Shown in pieces: positions 44,049 to 53,591 of a stretch of DNA of 64,000 bases. The translations under genes and the position numbers were made by a program. Location: the NCBI RefSeq assembly GCF_028598745.1, contig NZ_JAQRFK010000005.1, positions 1-64,000 on the forward strand, read 5' to 3'. The notes under the pieces were generated by a model. It did not search any database, was not told the DNA's origin, and saw only the letters and a list, made by a program, of their open reading frames with translations. The stretch comes from Xenorhabdus sp. IM139775. Lineage in GTDB: Bacteria; Pseudomonadota; Gammaproteobacteria; Enterobacterales; Enterobacteriaceae. How positions within the stretch are numbered: the first letter of the stretch is position 1; each line of letters starts with the position of its first letter.

Positions 44049-44064
44049 TTAGTTACAACATGCT
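44049..44064 (-). other. Replication terminator (Ter) site
   Basis: On the minus strand AGCATGTTGTAACTAA fits the Tus-binding consensus AGNATGTTGTAACTAA exactly. The end carrying the critical G-C pair faces higher coordinates, so forks moving from right to left should be arrested. By position beside rnb it may correspond to the TerA neighbourhood of Escherichia. Confidence 0.88.
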
Positions 44065-44180
44065 TATTTAGTTTCACACTATCAACACATCCATCAACGC
44101 CAAAACACAAAAAGCCATGCAGGAGATTAATTCATCTCAATTTAGTTATAGGAGAATACAACGATAATGGTTTATATAGC

Positions 44181-44214
44181 CTGTCGCCTGTCATAATGAT
44201 TAAACAGGGGACAG
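44181..44214 (-). terminator. Imperfect hairpin downstream of nth
   Basis: CTGTCGCCTGT and ACAGGGGACAG pair with one mismatch around a 12-base loop, 40 bases after the nth stop. No strong U-tract is present, so termination of the rsx-nth operon here is only possible. Confidence 0.35.
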
Positions 44215-44255
44215 ACTGATGGAGAGTTAAAAGGGGAAGGTTTTATGGTTTTTGA

Positions 44256-44888
44256 CTATTCGGTTTTATCCGTATATTCACAAAGATCCTCAATAATACA
44301 AGAGCCACAGCGCGGTTTACGGGCAATGCAGGTATAACGACCGTGTAAAATCAGCCAGTGGTGGCAATCAACCTTGAATGCGGATGGCACAACTTTTAAT
44401 AAGTTCTTTTCAACTTCATCAACGTTTTTCCCGGATGCAAATTGAGTCCGATTGCTGACGCGAAAAATATGGGTGTCAACGGCAATGGTCGGCCAACCAA
44501 AAGCCGTATTTAAAACAACATTAGCCGTTTTCCGGCCGACACCCGGCAATGCTTCCAGCGCTGCGCGATCTTCCGGCACTTCTCCTTGATGCTTTTCCAG
44601 TAATATCCGGCAGGTTTTGATCACATTTTCGGCTTTGGTGTTATATAACCCAATGGTCTTTATATACGCCTTTAAACCCTCAACGCCCAAACCAAGGATC
44701 GCCAGCGGGGTATTGGCAATGGGATACAGTTTTGCCGTCGCCTTATTCACGCTGACATCGGTAGCCTGCGCAGACAACAAAACAGAAATGAGCAACTCAA
44801 ATGGAGAGTTGAACACCAGTTCAGTCGTTGGGTGTGGATTGTTATCCCGTAAGCGGGTAAGTATTTCAACCCGTTTTTGTTGATTCAT
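44256..44888 (-). CDS. nth: Endonuclease III
   Basis: DNA glycosylase/AP lyase that removes oxidised pyrimidines. The helix-hairpin-helix with catalytic lysine is LPGVGRKTANVVLN, the aspartate lies in VDTHIFRVSNR, and the [4Fe-4S] ligands are C-x6-C-x2-C-x5-C in CIARKPRCGSCIIEDLC. The 210 residues match the family (211). It lies 14 bases after rsxE and is the last gene of the rsx operon, as in Escherichia. Confidence 0.97.
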   Translation of the reverse strand: MNQQKRVEILTRLRDNNPHPTTELVFNSPFELLISVLLSAQATDVSVNKATAKLYPIANTPLAILGLGVEGLKAYIKTIGLYNTKAENVIKTCRILLEKHQGEVPEDRAALEALPGVGRKTANVVLNTAFGWPTIAVDTHIFRVSNRTQFASGKNVDEVEKNLLKVVPSAFKVDCHHWLILHGRYTCIARKPRCGSCIIEDLCEYTDKTE

Positions 44889-44902
44889 GTCTGGCTACAC
44901 CT

Positions 44903-45607
44903 TTAGCTTCTTGTAATATGACTTCCACAGCCTTTTTCTACGTTATACCGGCGCTCTTCATTTTTTGCCCGATCCTTGATGCGTTCATCAATGAGATATT
45001 TTCCTGCCAGCAGCAAACCTAACCCAATAAAAGCACCGGGTGGGAGGATAGCGAGCAGGAAAGGGGAGTCCATATGAATGATTTCAATACGCAGTGATTT
45101 GGCCCAACTACCCAGTAATAAATCTGCACCATCAAAAAGAGTCCCGTTTCCCAGAATTTCTCGCATGGCACCTAAAACAAATAAGGCAAACGTTGCTCCC
45201 AGCCCCATGGAAAGACCATCAATCGTCGAATGATAGATTGAGTTCTTTGAGGCGTAGGCTTCAGCGCGGCCGATGACAATACAGTTCGTCACAATCAAGG
45301 GAATAAAAATACCTAATGACTCATAAAGCCCGAAAGCAAAGGCATTGATTAACATCTGGACAGCACTGACGACAGACGCAATGATTATCACATAAATGGG
45401 AATACGAATTTCATGGGGCACCCAACGTCGTAAGGCTGACACTGCAATGTTGGTACACATTAAGACTAATGTGGTCGCCAAGCCTAATCCCAAGGCATTG
45501 GTCGCCGTGGAGGAAACGGCCAATAAAGGGCAAAGCCCTAAAAGCTGTACCAACGCGGAGTTGTTTTTCCAGATCCCCTGAATAAATAGGTTTTTCGTTT
45601 CATTCAT
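44903..45607 (-). CDS. rsxE: Electron transport complex subunit RsxE
   Basis: Integral membrane subunit of the Rsx (Rnf-type) complex, which moves electrons across the inner membrane and keeps SoxR reduced in Escherichia. It is paired structurally with RsxA. The hydrophobic protein includes [20 protein letters not shown] and [20 protein letters not shown]. The start at 45607 ([11 protein letters not shown]) follows GGAGAGA and gives 234 residues (Escherichia 231). Two bases separate it from the rsxG stop. Confidence 0.96.
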   Translation of the reverse strand: MNETKNLFIQGIWKNNSALVQLLGLCPLLAVSSTATNALGLGLATTLVLMCTNIAVSALRRWVPHEIRIPIYVIIIASVVSAVQMLINAFAFGLYESLGIFIPLIVTNCIVIGRAEAYASKNSIYHSTIDGLSMGLGATFALFVLGAMREILGNGTLFDGADLLLGSWAKSLRIEIIHMDSPFLLAILPPGAFIGLGLLLAGKYLIDERIKDRAKNEERRYNVEKGCGSHITRS

Positions 45608-45609
45608 GA

Positions 45610-46236
45610 TTATTTCTCTCCACAAGCGGGTAGCGAAGACAGTTGTTCCGGTACGGTTTCCAGATAAAGCGTTGTTCGTTTAACGGCATTGACGACAGCA
45701 CGGGGGGTAATGGTTGCTCCGGTAAATTGGTCAAATTCTCCACCGTCTTTTTTAACCGCCCAGAGATGATCATCTTTTGACATCACTTTTTTGCCAGAGA
45801 AAGCATAGATCCAACCGGAAATTCGAGCCTCAATTTTGTCGCCCAAACCCGGTGTTTCATGCTGTTCAGTGACACGAACACCTAGCACATTGCCAGAAAA
45901 ATCCGCGCCCACCAGTAATTGAATCGCCCCTGAATAGCCATCAGGCGCTGTGCTTTCTAACGCAGCGGCAATTGGAGCGCCTTTTTTACGAGCGAGGTAA
46001 AGCCGGTGAGGTTGCTCGTTGCCTAAGGCAATGTTTGTCACTAAATAACATTCATTCTGCATATCATTATCGTATAGAGCAGGGGGAACAACTTGATCCA
46101 GCAGTACCTTATGCTGTAAGGCTGCCTGTTCGGCGATCCGGTCTTTTGTCAACGAATAAACCAGTGCGGTTAGCCCTGTGGTGCAGGCCGCGAAAATGGC
46201 AAGGGTAATACCGTGACGACGCATAGTTTCTAACAT
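45610..46236 (-). CDS. rsxG: Electron transport complex subunit RsxG
   Basis: Membrane-anchored periplasmic flavoprotein subunit of the Rsx complex. An N-terminal membrane helix (residues 8-30) precedes a periplasmic FMN-binding domain. FMN is covalently attached to a threonine in the family motif, here [12 protein letters not shown] near residue 175. The 208 residues match the family (206). It lies between rsxD and rsxE. Confidence 0.96.
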   Translation of the reverse strand: MLETMRRHGITLAIFAACTTGLTALVYSLTKDRIAEQAALQHKVLLDQVVPPALYDNDMQNECYLVTNIALGNEQPHRLYLARKKGAPIAAALESTAPDGYSGAIQLLVGADFSGNVLGVRVTEQHETPGLGDKIEARISGWIYAFSGKKVMSKDDHLWAVKKDGGEFDQFTGATITPRAVVNAVKRTTLYLETVPEQLSSLPACGEK

Positions 46237-46253
46237 AGTATATTCTCCCTTTC

Positions 46254-47333
46254 CTATTTGTGGCCGTAAGCACGGGGCTGAGTGTAATGGTCAATAAGTG
46301 GTACACATATATTGGCCAGTAATACTGCAAATGCCACTGCATCCGGATAACCACCACACACACGAATTATCCAGATAAGTCCACCTATCATGGCTCCATA
46401 AATCAGGCGACCTTTTGGTGTTGTTGAGGCACTCACTGGATCGGTCGCAATAAAAAATGCGCCCAACATGGTTGCACCGGAAAAGAGTTGCAATAAAGGT
46501 GGTGAATAGCGAGTGGGATCAAGGAACCAGCTAATCGCGGCACAAATACCCAGCGACAAAATAAATGCAGTTGGGATTTGCCAGCTAATGACTTTTCGGT
46601 TGAGCATTATCAGGCCGCCAGCCAAATAGGCAATATTGACCCACTGCCAGCCGATACCAGCCAAAACGCCTTGTAGTATAGGTTGTTGTAATACCTCATC
46701 AATATTGTGGGTTAGTCTGCCCGTTTTAAAACTGTCCAGTGGTGTGGCTTGACTCATTCCATCAATACTTTGCTGCAATTGCAATAAAGTGGAACCCTCT
46801 GGCGTATGTCCTGTGAAAATAACCATCAGGCTATCCCATGGCGTTAACGTGTATGCCTGTAAAGATTCCGGTGGCATCCAACTGGTCATTTGGATAGGAA
46901 ATGAGATCAGCAGAACGACATAGCCAACCATGGCAGGATTAAATGGGTTTTGCCCAAGTCCGCCATACAGGTGTTTAGCGATAATGACGGCAAAAAATGT
47001 CCCGAGCACGATTAGCCACCATGGTGCCAATGGCGGCAGGCTAATACCTAAAAGCAATCCTGTGACTAAGGCCGAATTATCTTTGAGATAGGGAAGTATT
47101 AATTGTTTTTTCAGGGCAATAGCCGCGGATTCCGCTAACAATGCCGTAATGACAGCCAACAAGATCTGGAATAATGTTCCATAACCAAAGAAATAGGTCT
47201 GTATCACAATACCGGGTATAGCAGCTAAAACCACCCAAAACATGATCCGGCTGGTGCTTTTTTGATTGTGTGTAAAAGGCGAACTTGCGACTTTTAATGG
47301 GGTGTTGTCAGTTTTTACTGGCCTAAATTTCAT
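46254..47333 (-). CDS. rsxD: Electron transport complex subunit RsxD
   Basis: Polytopic membrane subunit of the Rsx complex carrying covalently bound FMN on a threonine, here in [13 protein letters not shown]. About nine hydrophobic segments are present, with conserved blocks [35 protein letters not shown] and [20 protein letters not shown]. The 359 residues are a little longer than Escherichia (352), mostly from an extended N-terminus. It follows rsxC after 12 bases. Confidence 0.96.
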   Translation of the reverse strand: MKFRPVKTDNTPLKVASSPFTHNQKSTSRIMFWVVLAAIPGIVIQTYFFGYGTLFQILLAVITALLAESAAIALKKQLILPYLKDNSALVTGLLLGISLPPLAPWWLIVLGTFFAVIIAKHLYGGLGQNPFNPAMVGYVVLLISFPIQMTSWMPPESLQAYTLTPWDSLMVIFTGHTPEGSTLLQLQQSIDGMSQATPLDSFKTGRLTHNIDEVLQQPILQGVLAGIGWQWVNIAYLAGGLIMLNRKVISWQIPTAFILSLGICAAISWFLDPTRYSPPLLQLFSGATMLGAFFIATDPVSASTTPKGRLIYGAMIGGLIWIIRVCGGYPDAVAFAVLLANICVPLIDHYTQPRAYGHK

Positions 47334-47345
47334 CGATAAATTTCA

Positions 47346-49355
47346 CTATTCTGTTGTAATCCGTTGTTCTTCTTGATCTTGTGCGGCCTTTTTCGCTTTG
47401 GCACGGGCGATGGCCGCAGCAACAGCAGCTTTACGCGGATCAATCTCTTCCGGCTCTTCGGAAACCACCGGTGGTGGCGTTGATTCAGATTGGTTTTGTG
47501 CGGCTTTTTTTGCCTTGGCACGGGCGATGGCCGCAGCGACGGCAGCTTTACGCGGATCAATCTCTTCCGGCTCTTCGGAAACCACCGGTGGTGGCGTTGA
47601 TTCAGATTGGTTTTGTGCGGCTTTTTTGGCTTTTGCTCTGGCTATCGCAGCGGCGAGAGCGGCTTTACGCGGATCGCTGTCCTCAGCCGCCGGTGTTGAT
47701 ATCTCTATATCTGGGCTTGTGGTAATTTGTTTCTCTGCCTGACGAGCACGTAACTGTTCTTTTCTGGCCTTGCGTGCTGCAATGGCTGCTGCATTGTCAG
47801 GTAATTGGCCTGCTTGCACAGTGATAGATTCACCCGTATTCTCCTGTTTCTCCTTCACACGGGCAAGAGCTGCTTGTACTGCATTTTTATCACTGCTATC
47901 TACTTGAATCAACGCTTGTTTATGGCGTTCTTCGCGCGCCAGTTTTTCCCGTTCCAAACGTGCCTGTTTGGCTTCAAAACGTATTTTAGCTTCAGCAGAG
48001 CGGCGTGCCTCTGCGTCTATAGCCTGTATTTCGGCTTTTTCTTGTCGATAGTATTGAACTAAAGGAATATTACTTGGGCACACATAGGCACAGGCACCAC
48101 ATTCGATACAGTCAAATAAATGGTGATCTTTGGCTTTTTCATGTTCTTGCCCTCGACTGAACCAATACAGTTGTTGAGGCAATAATCCGGCAGGACAGGC
48201 TTCAACACATAAACCGCAGCGGATGCACGCCTCCTCAATGGCTTTAGGTTCCATCTCTTGTACCGAAGGTGCAAGAATGCAGTTACTGATTTTGACGATG
48301 GGAACATTCAAGTCAGGCAGGGTGAAACCCATTAATGGCCCGCCCATAATGACCATTTGTTCCGATCCTGAGTGAAATCCAGCCTGTTGTAACAGGAACT
48401 GAACCGGCGTGCCAAGACGAGCCCAGAAATTACCGGGAGAAGTAACAGCTTCACCTGTCAGCGTGACGACACGTTCAATTAATGGTTCACCATCAATAAT
48501 AGCTCGCTTTATCGCCACGACGGTACCCACGTTTTGCATGAGAACGCCGATGCCAGAAGAACGGCCGCCAGAAGGAACTTCTTTCCCGGTCAGGATCTTG
48601 GTCAGTTGTTTGGCACCACCAGAGGGATATTTGGTTGGAATGACCCGTACAATAATGGATTTATCACCATTGAGAGCGGTGTTTAGGGCACTAATGGCAT
48701 CAGGTTTGTTATCTTCAATACCGATCAGCACCTGCTTGGGATTGAGCAGGTGTATTAAAATGCGGACACCCTCAATAATTTCTTGCGCATGTTCCTGCAT
48801 TAAACGGTCATCAGCGGTGATATAGGGTTCACACTCAGCCGCATTGATGATCAGCGTCTTGAGATTGCGCCGTCCACCTTTGAGTTTTGTTTCAGTGGGG
48901 AAACCTGCACCGCCTAAGCCGGCAATACCCGCTTGCTGAATGCGTTTCAATATTTCATCGGCATCCAGTGTTGTGTAATCAGCGACTTGGGTACGTTCCC
49001 CCCATTGGTCTTTGCCATCAGGCCGCAACCGGACACACAATTCTTTCAGTCCAGAAGGATGTGCTGTAACGCAAGGTTCAATAGCGATAATTGTCCCTGA
49101 TGTGGACGCATGAACAGGGACTGTTCTGCCCACACCAACCGTTAACGCCTGGCCTTTTAAGACCTTATCACCCGTTTTAACCAACAATTCACCTTCTGGT
49201 CCCAAATGTTGCTGGAGGGGAATGATTAGTTCATCCGGCAATGGAGCATGGCGCAATGGGGTGCAGCTAGATTGCAGTTTCATTTCTGGCGGGTGGATGC
49301 CACCATCAAAATCCCAGATTTTATGCTTATTAAGCAAGTTAAGCAGATTAAACAT
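47346..49355 (-). CDS. rsxC: Electron transport complex subunit RsxC, with C-terminal repeats
   Basis: Peripheral subunit of the Rsx complex that binds NADH and FMN. It has [16 protein letters not shown] (FMN/NADH region), [16 protein letters not shown], and two 4Fe-4S motifs, [17 protein letters not shown] and [14 protein letters not shown]. The C-terminal third is a charged Ala/Lys-rich tail with three near-identical [16 protein letters not shown] units, encoded by 117-bp tandem repeats. The start at 49355 ([12 protein letters not shown]) overlaps rsxB by eight bases and follows GAGG; the upstream start at 49373 is less likely. The 669 residues make it shorter than Escherichia (740), which has more repeat units. 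Confidence 0.96.
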   Translation of the reverse strand: MFNLLNLLNKHKIWDFDGGIHPPEMKLQSSCTPLRHAPLPDELIIPLQQHLGPEGELLVKTGDKVLKGQALTVGVGRTVPVHASTSGTIIAIEPCVTAHPSGLKELCVRLRPDGKDQWGERTQVADYTTLDADEILKRIQQAGIAGLGGAGFPTETKLKGGRRNLKTLIINAAECEPYITADDRLMQEHAQEIIEGVRILIHLLNPKQVLIGIEDNKPDAISALNTALNGDKSIIVRVIPTKYPSGGAKQLTKILTGKEVPSGGRSSGIGVLMQNVGTVVAIKRAIIDGEPLIERVVTLTGEAVTSPGNFWARLGTPVQFLLQQAGFHSGSEQMVIMGGPLMGFTLPDLNVPIVKISNCILAPSVQEMEPKAIEEACIRCGLCVEACPAGLLPQQLYWFSRGQEHEKAKDHHLFDCIECGACAYVCPSNIPLVQYYRQEKAEIQAIDAEARRSAEAKIRFEAKQARLEREKLAREERHKQALIQVDSSDKNAVQAALARVKEKQENTGESITVQAGQLPDNAAAIAARKARKEQLRARQAEKQITTSPDIEISTPAAEDSDPRKAALAAAIARAKAKKAAQNQSESTPPPVVSEEPEEIDPRKAAVAAAIARAKAKKAAQNQSESTPPPVVSEEPEEIDPRKAAVAAAIARAKAKKAAQDQEEQRITTE
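47381..47731. repeat. Tandem 117-bp coding repeats in rsxC
   Basis: Copies begin at 47381, 47498 and 47615, exactly 117 bases apart. The first two are almost identical in DNA and the third is partial and diverged. Each unit encodes 39 residues of the RsxC tail, including a [18 protein letters not shown] stretch. Confidence 0.9.
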
Positions 49356-49971
49356 TGGTTTTAACCTCAACATGCTTCGCTGGAGAGAACAAAGCTGGGT
49401 CTGGGGTGGCAGGAATGTTTTTTACTGGGATGGTGTTTAAATCCCATTTCCAATTTGAGGTCGTCGTAGCAACGGGGATCATCGTAATGCAATCTGTTGG
49501 GCAAGGTGAGACACACAGGTCACAACCTGTGCAGAGATCTTCAACAACGGTGTGCATGGCACGGTTTGCGCCAATAATGGCATCCACAGGACAAGCCTGA
49601 ATGCATTTTGTGCAGCCTATGCAATTTTCTTCATCAATGAAAGCCACTTTCCTGGCTGGATTCTGAACATTTTCGTCGCCATCCAGCGGTTGTGGATCAA
49701 CACTTAATAACTCAGAAATTTTGAGCATAACCGGCTCGCCACCGGGAGCACATTTGTTGATCATCTCGCCATTGTTGGCGACAGCTTCCGCGTAAGGGCG
49801 GCAACCAGGGTAGCCGCACTGCCCACATTGACTCTGGGGTAACAAATTATCGATGTTTTCAACAATGGGATCTTCTTCTACTTTAAAACGACGGGCAGCA
49901 AAACCAAGAATTAAGCCAAAGGCTAATCCGAGTACACTTAACACGCCGATAGCTATCCATAATGACATCAT
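49348..49971 (-). CDS. rsxB: Electron transport complex subunit RsxB
   Basis: Iron-sulfur subunit of the Rsx complex. An N-terminal membrane helix is followed by a cysteine motif ([16 protein letters not shown]) and two ferredoxin-type 4Fe-4S motifs ([16 protein letters not shown] and [16 protein letters not shown]). The 207 residues are longer than Escherichia (192) at the C-terminus. Its start overlaps the rsxA stop by one base (TGATG), and rsxC starts inside its end. Confidence 0.96.
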   Translation of the reverse strand: MMSLWIAIGVLSVLGLAFGLILGFAARRFKVEEDPIVENIDNLLPQSQCGQCGYPGCRPYAEAVANNGEMINKCAPGGEPVMLKISELLSVDPQPLDGDENVQNPARKVAFIDEENCIGCTKCIQACPVDAIIGANRAMHTVVEDLCTGCDLCVSPCPTDCITMIPVATTTSNWKWDLNTIPVKNIPATPDPALFSPAKHVEVKTNV

Positions 49972-50552
49972 CAGAATTTCACCAAACCACTAAAGCCCAT
50001 AAATGCGAGGGACATTAACCCCGCAGTAATAAGCCCTATCGATGAACCACGAAAAGGAGTCGGAATATTGGCAACGGCCAGACGTTCTCGAATAGCGGCA
50101 AACAACACCATGACGAGAGAAAAACCCGCGGCAGCGCTGAAACCATAGACAGCAGATTGTAAAAAGCCGTGGGATTGATTGGCATTGAGTAACGCGACAC
50201 CCAGTACTGCGCAGTTGGTGGTAATCAATGGCAGGAAAATCCCCAAGAGACGATAAAGTGCCGGACTGGTCTTGCGGATGACGAGTTCAGTAAACTGAAC
50301 GACGACTGCCGTAACGAGGATAAAGCTCAGGGTGCGTAAATAAACTAAATCAAGCGGGATAAGAATAAACGAGTTTATCAGCCATGAGCTGATAGAAGCC
50401 AGAGTGAGCACAAAAGTTGTTGCCAGCCCCATGCCGATGGCGGTTTCGAGTTTTTTGGAAACCCCCATAAATGGGCATAGACCCAAGAACTTTACTAAAA
50501 CAAAATTATTGACCAAAACTGTGCCAATAAATAACAGAAGGTATTCAGTCAT
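49971..50552 (-). CDS. rsxA: Electron transport complex subunit RsxA
   Basis: Integral membrane subunit with six helices, related to RsxE; it and its partner bind an iron-sulfur cluster within the membrane in the Rnf family. It has 193 residues, as in Escherichia. Conserved blocks are [20 protein letters not shown] and [17 protein letters not shown], each holding one conserved cysteine. It is the first gene of rsxABCDGE-nth. Confidence 0.97.
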   Translation of the reverse strand: MTEYLLLFIGTVLVNNFVLVKFLGLCPFMGVSKKLETAIGMGLATTFVLTLASISSWLINSFILIPLDLVYLRTLSFILVTAVVVQFTELVIRKTSPALYRLLGIFLPLITTNCAVLGVALLNANQSHGFLQSAVYGFSAAAGFSLVMVLFAAIRERLAVANIPTPFRGSSIGLITAGLMSLAFMGFSGLVKF

Positions 50553-50616
50553 TGCTATACCTGAAAATAATAGATTGGAAAATGGAACACTGCTTACATC
50601 GTTTGAATAGAAATTA

Positions 50617-50634
50617 CCCCACTTGAATGTGGGG
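50617..50634 (-). terminator. Hairpin between ydgK and rsxA
   Basis: A 6-bp stem CCCCAC / GTGGGG is followed on the minus strand by TAATTTCTATT. It is a plausible weak terminator for ydgK before the rsx operon. Confidence 0.45.
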
Positions 50635-50671
50635 CAAGTGGGGGCATGATAACAATCAATTGTGGGGTATG

Positions 50672-51112
50672 TTATCGATCTTGTGTGAAAGTCATTTTCA
50701 CCCGATGGGAGCGTTTAATATAAGGAGCGAAAACAGCGGCGGCCAGTAATGGCCATAATAGGGAGCGTATTGCCATTTCATCAGAAATGGGCGAAAAGGC
50801 GAAGGTTTTTATTGCTATCAGAACGGAAAGCATCAGCCAAATAATAAAAATACGCGGGAATCGTTTCGAACGAATAAAAAGTAGCTTTAATACCCAGGCA
50901 GTCAAACACCACATTATTGCCGTGGTTAATACCGAAATATACCACAGCGTAGTAAAGCTGCCGCTGATTTGATGAATAGCTTCATTTTTATGGATAAACG
51001 TCATCGTATATAACAGCAGCATCAAACTGGCCGCAATTAGTGTCATGATGAGATAGGCGGCAGGCGCTAATAACCAGCCGTTAATACGATAATAATCATT
51101 GGATTGATACAT
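50672..51112 (-). CDS. ydgK: YdgK family membrane protein (DUF2569)
   Basis: A 146-residue inner-membrane protein with four predicted helices and no established function. The N-terminal block [20 protein letters not shown] is characteristic of YdgK, and the position directly upstream of rsxA matches Escherichia. It is divergent from ydgJ. The small gene cnu, which lies next to ydgK in Escherichia, is not found here. Confidence 0.87.
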   Translation of the reverse strand: MYQSNDYYRINGWLLAPAAYLIMTLIAASLMLLLYTMTFIHKNEAIHQISGSFTTLWYISVLTTAIMWCLTAWVLKLLFIRSKRFPRIFIIWLMLSVLIAIKTFAFSPISDEMAIRSLLWPLLAAAVFAPYIKRSHRVKMTFTQDR

Positions 51113-51426
51113 AAGAATTTTTCACTCCAACATACGTGTTTTTGACATAGGGAAATGATTATAGGAAAAAGAGAGTCGTAGTGGAATTAGCAAAAGTTAA
51201 GGCGGGCCTGTCTCTGTCAGAATGGATTCATGCACGCCAGTAGAGGAAGAGGATCTGTGGCTCATCATGACAGAAGCATCAATGCCGCGTTTATTTGCTA
51301 ACGTGTGATAGGTAGTGGTACTTTCTGATGCTTTGTTACCTGCTTACAGTATTTGCATGTAGTATTTGCATATAGTATTTACGTGTAGCATTGACGGGAT
51401 ATTACGATCATTTTTTAGGGGCAATT
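51113..51426. other. ydgK-ydgJ divergent intergenic region
   Basis: These 314 bases hold three imperfect 13-bp tandem repeats (51348-51386) close to ydgJ. There is also a possible frameshifted coding scrap at 51181-51308 that I cannot identify. Promoters for both genes should lie here. Confidence 0.45.
51348..51386. repeat. Three 13-bp tandem repeats upstream of ydgJ
   Basis: AGTATTTGCATGT, AGTATTTGCATAT and AGTATTTACGTGT stand directly side by side, followed by a degenerate fourth copy (AGCATTGACG). They end about 40 bases before the ydgJ start, so they lie in its promoter zone. Confidence 0.75.
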
Positions 51427-52467
51427 ATGAGTGATTTCTTAAAAGTCGGTTTGGTCGGCTATGGTTATGCAAGTCAAACGTTCCACGCACCATTGATTAT
51501 GGGGACACCCAATGTTGAATTGGTTGCTATTTCCAGTAGTGATGCAGATAAAGTTAAAAAAGATTGGTCAAAAATATCCGTTGTTTCTTCGCCGGAAGCT
51601 CTCTTCAATGATCCCAATATTGACCTTATTGTGATCCCGACACCCAATGATACGCACTACCCATTGACTCAAAAAGCGTTGGCTGCGGGTAAACATGTTG
51701 TCGTCGATAAGCCTTTTACCATTACCGTAGAACAGGCTAATTCACTGAAAAAACAAGCCGAAGAGGCGAAATTATTGCTGTCTGTATTCCATAATCGTCG
51801 TTGGGATTCGGGCTTTCTGACCGTAAAATCAATTATTCAAGAAAATAAATTGGGCGCACTGAAATATTATGAATCCCACTTTGATCGTTATCGTCCCGCA
51901 GTTCGCCAGCGTTGGCGTGAAGCTGCCGGAGCTGGCAGCGGGATTTGGTATGATTTAGCCCCGCATTTACTGGATCAGGCAGTTCAACTCTTTGGCAAAC
52001 CCCACGCCATCACAACAGATTTAGGCATGATACGTCCAGATGCAGAGACTGCGGATTATTTTCATGCCCAGCTCACTTATCCTGATTTGAAAGTGGTATT
52101 ACATGCAACCATGCTCTCAGCGGTAGAATCACCTATTTATACTTTGCATGGACTGGCTGGCAGTTATACCAAGTATGGTCTTGATCCTCAGGAAGAGCGG
52201 CTGAAAGCAGGAGAAAGACCGCCACGGGCAGACTGGGGATATGATGCACGGGATGGTTATGTGACGTTGTCACAAGATAATGATTTGGTGACCAAAGTTA
52301 TTCCAACTGTGCCGGGTAATTATGGTGCTTACTATGCGGCTATTCGTGATGCGATTTTGTTTGGGAAACCTAATCCAGTGACTGCCAGTGAAGCTATTTT
52401 GATTATGAAACTGATTGAGGCAGGTGAGAAATCGGCAAAGGAACAACGCACGATTTTAATTGATTGA
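51427..52467 (+). CDS. ydgJ: Gfo/Idh/MocA family oxidoreductase YdgJ
   Basis: NAD(P)-dependent dehydrogenase of unknown substrate, probably a sugar or polyol. The N-terminal Rossmann motif is VGLVGYGYAS, the substrate-domain lysine is in VVDKPFTI, and the C-terminal domain begins near FHNRRWDSGF. The start at 51427 (MSDFLKVG) follows AGGGG and gives 346 residues, identical to Escherichia. A longer frame from 51391 is less likely. The transporter gene 37 bases downstream may be co-transcribed. Confidence 0.93.
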   Translation: MSDFLKVGLVGYGYASQTFHAPLIMGTPNVELVAISSSDADKVKKDWSKISVVSSPEALFNDPNIDLIVIPTPNDTHYPLTQKALAAGKHVVVDKPFTITVEQANSLKKQAEEAKLLLSVFHNRRWDSGFLTVKSIIQENKLGALKYYESHFDRYRPAVRQRWREAAGAGSGIWYDLAPHLLDQAVQLFGKPHAITTDLGMIRPDAETADYFHAQLTYPDLKVVLHATMLSAVESPIYTLHGLAGSYTKYGLDPQEERLKAGERPPRADWGYDARDGYVTLSQDNDLVTKVIPTVPGNYGAYYAAIRDAILFGKPNPVTASEAILIMKLIEAGEKSAKEQRTILID

Positions 52468-52504
52468 TTAAACAGCGGCAGGTAGGGCAAGGGGAGTTAT
52501 ATTG

Positions 52505-53485
52505 ATGAACATATTGCAAAAATTAAGAATTGATCCTTTTTTAATGATACTGATTACGGTAGTCATCATTGCATCGTTCTTTCCTTGTGAAGGTGAAGCT
52601 AAAACGTGGTTTCAATACTTAACCACCGCGGCTATTGCGCTGTTATTTTTTATGCATGGCGCGAAGTTATCCCGTGATGCTATTTGGGCAGGGATAGGGC
52701 ACTGGCGGTTGCATTTGGTGATTTTCACCAGCACCTTTATTTTGTTTCCCATACTGGGAATGGGATTAAGTTTCATCGTGCCGGAATGGATGTCACCAAC
52801 GGTTTATATGGGGTTTCTCTATCTTTGTGCTTTACCTGCCACCGTGCAATCGGCTATCGCTTTTACTTCCGTGGCCGGGGGAAATGTTGCGGCGGCAATA
52901 TGCAGTGCTTCCGCTTCAAGTTTATTAGGGGTGTTCCTGTCTCCTTTATTAGTGGGTTTTTTGATCCAGACTCATGAAGGTGGTGCGCATACCGATACGT
53001 GGCAAGCGATAAAAGATATTATCTTACAGCTGATGGTGCCTTTTATTGTTGGCCACTTCTCGCGCCCCCTGATTGCCGGTTGGGTAGAAAAGCATAAGAA
53101 ATGGGTCAACATGACGGATCGTTCGTCTATCTTGCTGGTGGTTTATGTCGCATTTAGTGAAGCGGTGGTGGAAGGCATTTGGCATAAAATCGATGCCTAT
53201 TCACTGCTGATGATTGGCGTTGTCTGCTGCGTTTTATTGGCTATGGTTTTAATCATTAATGTCTATAGCGCGCGTTTACTGGGTTTTAGCAAAGATGACG
53301 AAATTACCATTGTGTTTTGTGGTTCGAAGAAAAGTTTGGCGAATGGTGTACCAATGGCTAATGTGTTATTTCCTGCGCCAATAGTCGGTGTGATGTTATT
53401 ACCGTTGATGATTTTCCACCAGATCCAATTGATGGTTTGTGCTGTACTTGCTCACCGTTATGCGCAACGCCTGAGAACAAAATAA
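52505..53485 (+). CDS. YfeH-like transporter of the bile acid:sodium symporter (SBF) family
   Basis: Inner-membrane protein with about ten hydrophobic helices. It closely matches Escherichia YfeH in LTTAAIALLFFMHGAKLSR, LPATVQSAIAFTSVAGGNVA, SASASSLLGVFLSPLLVG and FCGSKKSLANGVPMANVL. The transported solute is unknown; related proteins carry organic anions with sodium. The ATG at 52505 is used; an in-frame TTG one codon upstream is possible. In Escherichia yfeH is elsewhere, so its place behind ydgJ is local to this lineage and hints at a shared substrate. Confidence 0.9.
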   Translation: MNILQKLRIDPFLMILITVVIIASFFPCEGEAKTWFQYLTTAAIALLFFMHGAKLSRDAIWAGIGHWRLHLVIFTSTFILFPILGMGLSFIVPEWMSPTVYMGFLYLCALPATVQSAIAFTSVAGGNVAAAICSASASSLLGVFLSPLLVGFLIQTHEGGAHTDTWQAIKDIILQLMVPFIVGHFSRPLIAGWVEKHKKWVNMTDRSSILLVVYVAFSEAVVEGIWHKIDAYSLLMIGVVCCVLLAMVLIINVYSARLLGFSKDDEITIVFCGSKKSLANGVPMANVLFPAPIVGVMLLPLMIFHQIQLMVCAVLAHRYAQRLRTK

Positions 53486-53492
53486 AAACAAA

Positions 53493-53517
53493 AAAGGCAG
53501 AGACGTTTTCTGCCTTT
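53493..53517 (-). terminator. Terminator between the yfeH-like gene and add
   Basis: A 9-bp stem AAAGGCAGA / TCTGCCTTT has a 7-base loop. On the minus strand it is followed by TTTTGTTTTTATTTT, so it chiefly ends add transcripts. The plus-strand side lacks a U-tract. Confidence 0.8.
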
Positions 53518-53521
53518 GGAA

Positions 53522-53578
53522 TACTGTTTCTGAAATACCATCTTTGAAATATCGTCCTTGGAATGATTATCCCTGAAA
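53522..53578. repeat. Four imperfect 14-bp tandem repeats
   Basis: TACTGTTTCTGAAA, TACCATCTTTGAAA, TATCGTCCTTGGAA and TGATTATCCCTGAAA follow each other without gaps, between a terminator and the end of add. They may be a product of replication slippage. Confidence 0.55.
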
Positions 53579-53591
53579 TAAATCGCGTTTC

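Larger units (their letters stand above)
43881..44255. other. rnb-nth gap containing a Ter site and a synteny joint
   Basis: These 375 non-coding bases hold a perfect Tus-binding Ter site (44049-44064) and an imperfect 11-bp inverted repeat (44181-44214). In Escherichia rnb and nth are far apart, so a rearrangement breakpoint lies here. Confidence 0.6.

Noticed and set aside
47381..47742. Two plus-strand open frames of 114 codons each
   Set aside because: They lie wholly antisense to the rsxC repeats, and their repeated composition simply mirrors the Ala/Lys-rich tail.
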